Made by a program: the position numbers and the translations under genes. A stretch of DNA of 64,000 nucleotides, from assembly GCA_030783905.1 (NCBI GenBank), contig JAQAHH010000009.1, positions 1 through 64,000 on the forward strand, in the 5' to 3' direction. The notes beneath the pieces were generated by a model. That model made no database searches. It saw only the letters and a list, made by a program, of their open reading frames with translations, and was not told where the DNA came from. Positions 60,125 through 64,000 of the stretch are shown in pieces. Every line of letters begins with the position of its first letter. Position 1 is the stretch's first letter. This DNA is from Bisgaard Taxon 45. GTDB lineage: Bacteria; Pseudomonadota; Gammaproteobacteria; Enterobacterales; Pasteurellaceae.

Positions 60125-60562
60125 TTAGCCAACCATTTGTTTTTCACGAATTTCGGCCAGTGTTTTACAATCAATACAAAGATCAGCAGTTGGACGCGCT
60201 TCTAAGCGACGAATGCCAATTTCAATTCCACAAGAATCACAGTAACCAAAATCACCCGTTTCTAATTTTTTCAATGTGTTCTCAATTTTCTTGAGCAGTT
60301 TACGCTCACGATCGCGGGTACGCAACTCTAAACTGAATTCTTCTTCTTGTGTTGCACGATCAGCAGGATCCGGAAAATTAGACGCTTCGTCTTGCATATG
60401 AGCAACGGTGCGGGTTGCTTCTTCGACAATTTGGTCACGCCAAGCTTGTAAGATTTTTTTGAAATGAAGCAATTGCGCTTCATTCATGTATTCTTCGCCT
60501 ACCTTTTCTTGATACGGCTCAACACCAGCTAAGGCTAATATACTTAAAGAGGATTTAGACAT
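60125..60562 (-). CDS. dksA: DksA, RNA polymerase-binding regulator
   Basis: Works with ppGpp at the RNA polymerase secondary channel. Central coiled coil with the acidic tip in [15 protein letters not shown] near residue 72, then a four-cysteine zinc finger beginning CDSCGIEIG and ending LCIDC near residue 135. 145 residues from [16 protein letters not shown] lies just upstream, ruling out the longer frame to 60592. Gene order dksA-pcnB-folK matches E. coli apart from small insertions there. Confidence 0.96.
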   Translation of the reverse strand: MSKSSLSILALAGVEPYQEKVGEEYMNEAQLLHFKKILQAWRDQIVEEATRTVAHMQDEASNFPDPADRATQEEEFSLELRTRDRERKLLKKIENTLKKLETGDFGYCDSCGIEIGIRRLEARPTADLCIDCKTLAEIREKQMVG

Positions 60563-60767
60563 TGGGGTTCTCCTAATTAGAAATTCATCCATTTTATCAA
60601 CGGTTGAAATTACATATTCATACGCATTGGCGTTGATTTAGTTAAGTTAAAGTGACCTATATTCAGGTACCTAGTATTTTAAAAAGCGTTATAAATAGCA
60701 GAACTTAGCTGAATGATCAAATGAATTTACCTGATATTACAATTTTTCTTGAAATAAATCTGATTTT

Positions 60768-60783
60768 TGAGAGTTAGATTACA
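60768..60783 (+). promoter_or_regulatory. Possible CRP/Sxy-type site upstream of comEC
   Basis: TGAGA-GTTAGA-TTACA, flanked by TTTT and AAAA, matches the standard CRP core in eight of ten positions and the competence CRP-S core (TGCGA-N6-TCGCA) in seven. It lies 76 bases before comEC. Either type would fit; the evidence is modest. Confidence 0.35.
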
Positions 60784-60858
60784 AAATGAAGCTAAAAAGT
60801 GAATATGGTTCCGCCTTGTAGATAATGATTGCTTTTTTTATAAATAAGTTTAGAACCG

Positions 60859-63261
60859 ATGAAAAGTCCTTTGTTGTCAATGTGTGTTGTGATTATCTTA
60901 AGTGCCTGTTCGTTACTTTGGCTACCCGAGTACTTATTGGTCTGTTGGCGCGTGACGCTATTCATCAGCTCATTATTGCTAGTTAGCATGATCATGTGTG
61001 TTGTCTGTGGCAAAGCACACTGGGTTTCTCCTCTCGTCTTGCTATTGTGTTGTGTCGGCCTGTTAGGCTATATCCATGATCAAGCGCGTCAAGCATTATC
61101 TCACGCAGACACCGTTGCTCAATTGTCTCGAAAAGTAGAGACAGAATTTAAAATTATTGAAGTACTACAACAAAAGAACGCACAAATCTTTGTGGTATCG
61201 ACCCAATTACAACCACAACAAGCAAAACAAAACATAATTCTTCAATGGCAAGGGCAAGAAAAGCCACAACTTGGCGAGCGTTGGAAAGGTGAACTACGGG
61301 TTAGACCGATTTCATCAAGGCTCAATATCGGTGGGTTTGATAAACAACAATGGTATTTTGCCAAAGGTATTACGGCTTATGCAACAGTAAAACATGCGGT
61401 AAAAATCAATGAAGCCTCGTCTTGGCGAGAAAAATGGTTGCAAGAGGCGCTAAAACAGACTTCAACCTTAGACTATCAAGGATTATTGCTTGCGTTAGCG
61501 TTTGGTGAACGGGCATGGTTACCCGCAGCACTTTGGCAAACCTATCAAAAAACGAATACAGCACATTTGATTGCTATATCCGGTTTACATATTGGGCTGA
61601 GCATGGGGATAGGCTATTTGTTTATGCGTGTCATTCAGTTTGTTTTGCCATTGAAGTGGGTGACACCGACGTTACCAATACTAGCAGGGTTGCTTTTTGC
61701 TGGCTTTTATGCGCAATTGGCGGGATTTACTGTGCCCACTTCAAGAGCTTTTTTCGCGCTTGCCGTTGTCTTTTTGCTTCGACTCTGGCGTCAATGTTAT
61801 GGTGGGTGGCAACTTCTTTTATTAGTGGTCGCCTTGTTATTGTTAGCCAACCCCTTAATTGTTTTATCTCGTAGTTTCTGGTTGTCAGTGAGTGCGGTCA
61901 GCGCTTTGATGATTTGGTATCAAATATTCCCCCTCTCGTTACTACATTGGCGAGGAAAATCGCTCGCAGAAAGTCCTTGGCGCAGGTGGCGTTGGATGAT
62001 CAGCCTTCTTCATTTACAGCTAGGCTTATTGTGGCTGTTTACACCCGTTCAATTATTGCTCTTTGAAGGGATCGCTTTAACGAGTTTTATTGCCAATATG
62101 ATCAGTGTGCCACTTTATAGTTTTGTATTCGTGCCACTGGTTTTATTTGCGCTTATTACACAAGGTGCTTTTTCTTCTTGGTCTATGGCAAACGCGGTAG
62201 CGGAATATGTTACGCGCTTCTTAATGCTATTCCAATCTCATTGGGTAGCAGTTTCACAACAGCAAAGCTTATGCTTGATCGCGATATTGGCTATCAGCTT
62301 TATGCTATCGGTATGGTATGTCTATGATTTCAAAAAAGACACAACCAAAGGCTATTTTTATGTGCCAGACTTTTTTCATCTTGATGTCACTCGGCAGTTA
62401 AATCCACGCGTAAAATGGAAAATCTATTTGATGACGATTACTATCAGTCTTTATTGTTTCTTACGTGTGCTGTATACCTCTGTCTCTTCGCCTATTTGGC
62501 GTTTAGATACGCTCGATGTTGGACAAGGCTTAGCTAACCTGATTGTGATAAATGGAAAAGGATTACTCTATGATACCGGCGCCTCGTGGCGTGGCGGTAG
62601 TATGGCTGAGTTGGAAATTTTGCCTTATTTAAAAAGAGAGGGCATTGAATTAGATTGGGTTATTTTAAGTCATGATGACAATGATCATGTAGGTGGGGCA
62701 GGAACAATACTAAAACATTACCCTCAAGCTAAGCTGATGACCGCCTCTTCCCAACATTACGGCAAAAATGACCGCACTTTTTGTGTAGCTGGTAAGAACT
62801 GGACTTGGCAACATTTAACGATCAAAGCGTTGTCACCAAAAAGAAACGTGACACGAGCGAAAAATAGCGATTCTTGTGTATTACTGATCTCAGATGGTAC
62901 GTATCAGCTGTTGTTGACCGGAGATGCCGATATTGCTGCCGAAAAACAGTTTGTGGATAAATTAGGACCGCTCGATGTATTACAAGTGGGACATCATGGC
63001 AGTAAAACCTCGACTGGATATGAATTACTTTATCAAACGCGCCCGAAAATTGCGTTGATTTCCAGTGGACGTTGGAATCCTTGGCATTTTCCGCATACTC
63101 AGGTGATACAGCGATTGCAACGTTATCAAGTCAAGATGTATAACACAGCAGAATTAGGTCAGATTCGCTTACTTTTTCATAATACACACATCGAAATACA
63201 AACCGCGCGCACAGATTTTTCGCCCTGGTATAGCAGATTAATTGGCTTGCAACCAAAATAA
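60859..63261 (+). CDS. comEC: ComEC/Rec2, DNA uptake channel
   Basis: Inner-membrane channel for single-stranded DNA during transformation. N-terminal membrane helices and an OB-like domain come first, then the Competence domain with AISGLHIGLSMGIGYL near residue 240 and many helices, and a C-terminal metallo-beta-lactamase-like domain with LDVGQGLANLIVING, LSHDDNDHVGGAG (metal ligands) and VGHHGSKTSTGYELL. 800 residues with no frameshift, so the gene appears intact. No strong ribosome site precedes ATG 60859. msbA follows after 43 bases, an arrangement shared with Haemophilus and E. coli. Confidence 0.94.
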   Translation: MKSPLLSMCVVIILSACSLLWLPEYLLVCWRVTLFISSLLLVSMIMCVVCGKAHWVSPLVLLLCCVGLLGYIHDQARQALSHADTVAQLSRKVETEFKIIEVLQQKNAQIFVVSTQLQPQQAKQNIILQWQGQEKPQLGERWKGELRVRPISSRLNIGGFDKQQWYFAKGITAYATVKHAVKINEASSWREKWLQEALKQTSTLDYQGLLLALAFGERAWLPAALWQTYQKTNTAHLIAISGLHIGLSMGIGYLFMRVIQFVLPLKWVTPTLPILAGLLFAGFYAQLAGFTVPTSRAFFALAVVFLLRLWRQCYGGWQLLLLVVALLLLANPLIVLSRSFWLSVSAVSALMIWYQIFPLSLLHWRGKSLAESPWRRWRWMISLLHLQLGLLWLFTPVQLLLFEGIALTSFIANMISVPLYSFVFVPLVLFALITQGAFSSWSMANAVAEYVTRFLMLFQSHWVAVSQQQSLCLIAILAISFMLSVWYVYDFKKDTTKGYFYVPDFFHLDVTRQLNPRVKWKIYLMTITISLYCFLRVLYTSVSSPIWRLDTLDVGQGLANLIVINGKGLLYDTGASWRGGSMAELEILPYLKREGIELDWVILSHDDNDHVGGAGTILKHYPQAKLMTASSQHYGKNDRTFCVAGKNWTWQHLTIKALSPKRNVTRAKNSDSCVLLISDGTYQLLLTGDADIAAEKQFVDKLGPLDVLQVGHHGSKTSTGYELLYQTRPKIALISSGRWNPWHFPHTQVIQRLQRYQVKMYNTAELGQIRLLFHNTHIEIQTARTDFSPWYSRLIGLQPK

Positions 63262-63304
63262 AGGTACAATGTCGCCCAATTTAATTTGAAATCGAAAAAA
63301 ATTT

Positions 63305-64000
63305 ATGCAAGATAAAGATCTTTCAACAGTACAGACATTTAAACGTTTATGGCCAATTATTAGCCCTTTCAAACTTGGATTAGTGGTATCCGGCATTGCC
63401 TTAGTAATTAATGCTTTAGCCGACGCGGGATTAATTTCTCTGTTAAAACCGCTTCTAGATGAAGGTTTTGGTAAGGCAGATGTGTCATTTTTACGTACCA
63501 TGTCATATGTTGTGGTTCTAGTCATCTTCCTTCGCGGTATCAGTAATTTTATTTCTTCTTATTGTTTATCTTGGGTATCAGGTAAAGTGGTGATGATTAT
63601 GCGTCGCCGAATTTTTAAACACCTTATGTTTATGCCTGTGCCTTTCTTTGATCAAAATTCCAGTGGCAGATTATTATCGCGTATAACCTATGATTCTGAG
63701 TTAGTGGCGAATTCCTCTTCTGGTGCTTTAATTACGATTGTGAGAGAAGGGGCTTATATTCTTTCTTTGTTAGCGGTGATGTTATATACCAGTTGGCAGT
63801 TGTCTATTGTATTATTTTTAATTGGTCCGATTATTGCGGTATTAATTCGTTTGGTATCGAAACGCTTTCGTGAGTTAAGTAAGAATATGCAAAACTCGAT
63901 GGGCGAGTTGACCTCTACTGCGGAACAAATGCTAAAAGGGCATAAAGTGGTGCTCTCTTTTGGCGGACAAATTGTCGAGGAAGAACGTTTTAACCATGTG
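63305..64000 (+). CDS. msbA: MsbA, lipid A flippase, 5' part (cut by window end)
   Basis: ATG at 63305 opens a frame that stays open to the window end (232 codons). The translation gives the transmembrane half of an ABC exporter: [54 protein letters not shown] and GEGAY-like helices, with [12 protein letters not shown] typical of MsbA. The ATP-binding domain lies beyond the window. It carries core-lipid A across the inner membrane, and is the third lipid A/LPS gene in the window besides lpxL and hldE. Confidence 0.94.
   Translation, partial: MQDKDLSTVQTFKRLWPIISPFKLGLVVSGIALVINALADAGLISLLKPLLDEGFGKADVSFLRTMSYVVVLVIFLRGISNFISSYCLSWVSGKVVMIMRRRIFKHLMFMPVPFFDQNSSGRLLSRITYDSELVANSSSGALITIVREGAYILSLLAVMLYTSWQLSIVLFLIGPIIAVLIRLVSKRFRELSKNMQNSMGELTSTAEQMLKGHKVVLSFGGQIVEEERFNHV

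Overview
The window looks like ordinary core chromosome of a Pasteurellaceae bacterium, most likely Pasteurella (P. multocida-like). The DNA is AT-rich. The Haemophilus-type DNA uptake signal AAGTGCGGT/ACCGCACTT occurs at least 23 times. Gene content and order also fit: a short TyrR lacking the N-terminal ACT part, lpxL facing hldE, an NhaC-type transporter behind a lysine riboswitch, and a comEC/rec2 gene. I see no insertion sequence, prophage, integron, CRISPR array or restriction island.

Layout. 1-130: 3' end of a 5S rRNA gene and its terminator. 182-565: an open reading frame with no start, probably a decayed gene. 787-6972: a short-chain dehydrogenase, then the sapABCDF transporter operon on the minus strand. 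7141-10675: ycjX-ycjF-tyrR. 10729-17049: minus-strand cluster tsaE-amiB-mutL-miaA-hfq-hflX, the order known from E. coli. 17194-17375: two identical tRNA-Gly(GCC) genes. 17629-19318: orn and rsgA, divergent. 19549-22176: ptsH-ptsI-crr. 22177-22877: a long gap with a strongly folded inverted-repeat element. 22878-29046: aceE-aceF-lpdA (pyruvate dehydrogenase). 29148-29668: a UmuD-like protein without the catalytic residues, behind an SOS-type promoter with two LexA boxes.

29942-35345: sstT, modF, qmcA-nfeD, a quinone-reductase-like flavoprotein and a YcdY/TorD-like chaperone. 35449-38043: lpxL and hldE (lipid A/LPS). 38403-40479: csdE, csdA and a secreted nuclease. 40609-43068: yohJ-yohK (LrgAB) and a dGTPase-like gene. 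43179-45134: uup. 45209-48925: nagE facing nagB-nagA, with CRP-like and NagC-like sites between. 49025-50341: purU and hns. 50566-52352: lysine riboswitch and NhaC-type transporter. 52651-56090: ilvI-ilvH and a Cra/FruR regulator. 56099-60562: sanA-like gene, metX (with MetJ boxes), folK, pcnB, dksA. 60859-64000: comEC and the 5' part of msbA, cut by the window end.

How the genes fit together: ptsHI-crr feeds phosphate to NagE, whose product is processed by NagA and NagB; PEP/pyruvate then enters the PDH complex, and Cra is the usual regulator of this flux. lpxL, hldE and msbA are all lipid A/LPS functions. Several operons end in hairpins built from two opposed uptake signals. I did not find a clearly new multi-gene system. 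The most worthwhile leads are the catalytically degenerate SOS-controlled UmuD homologue and the structured element in front of aceE.
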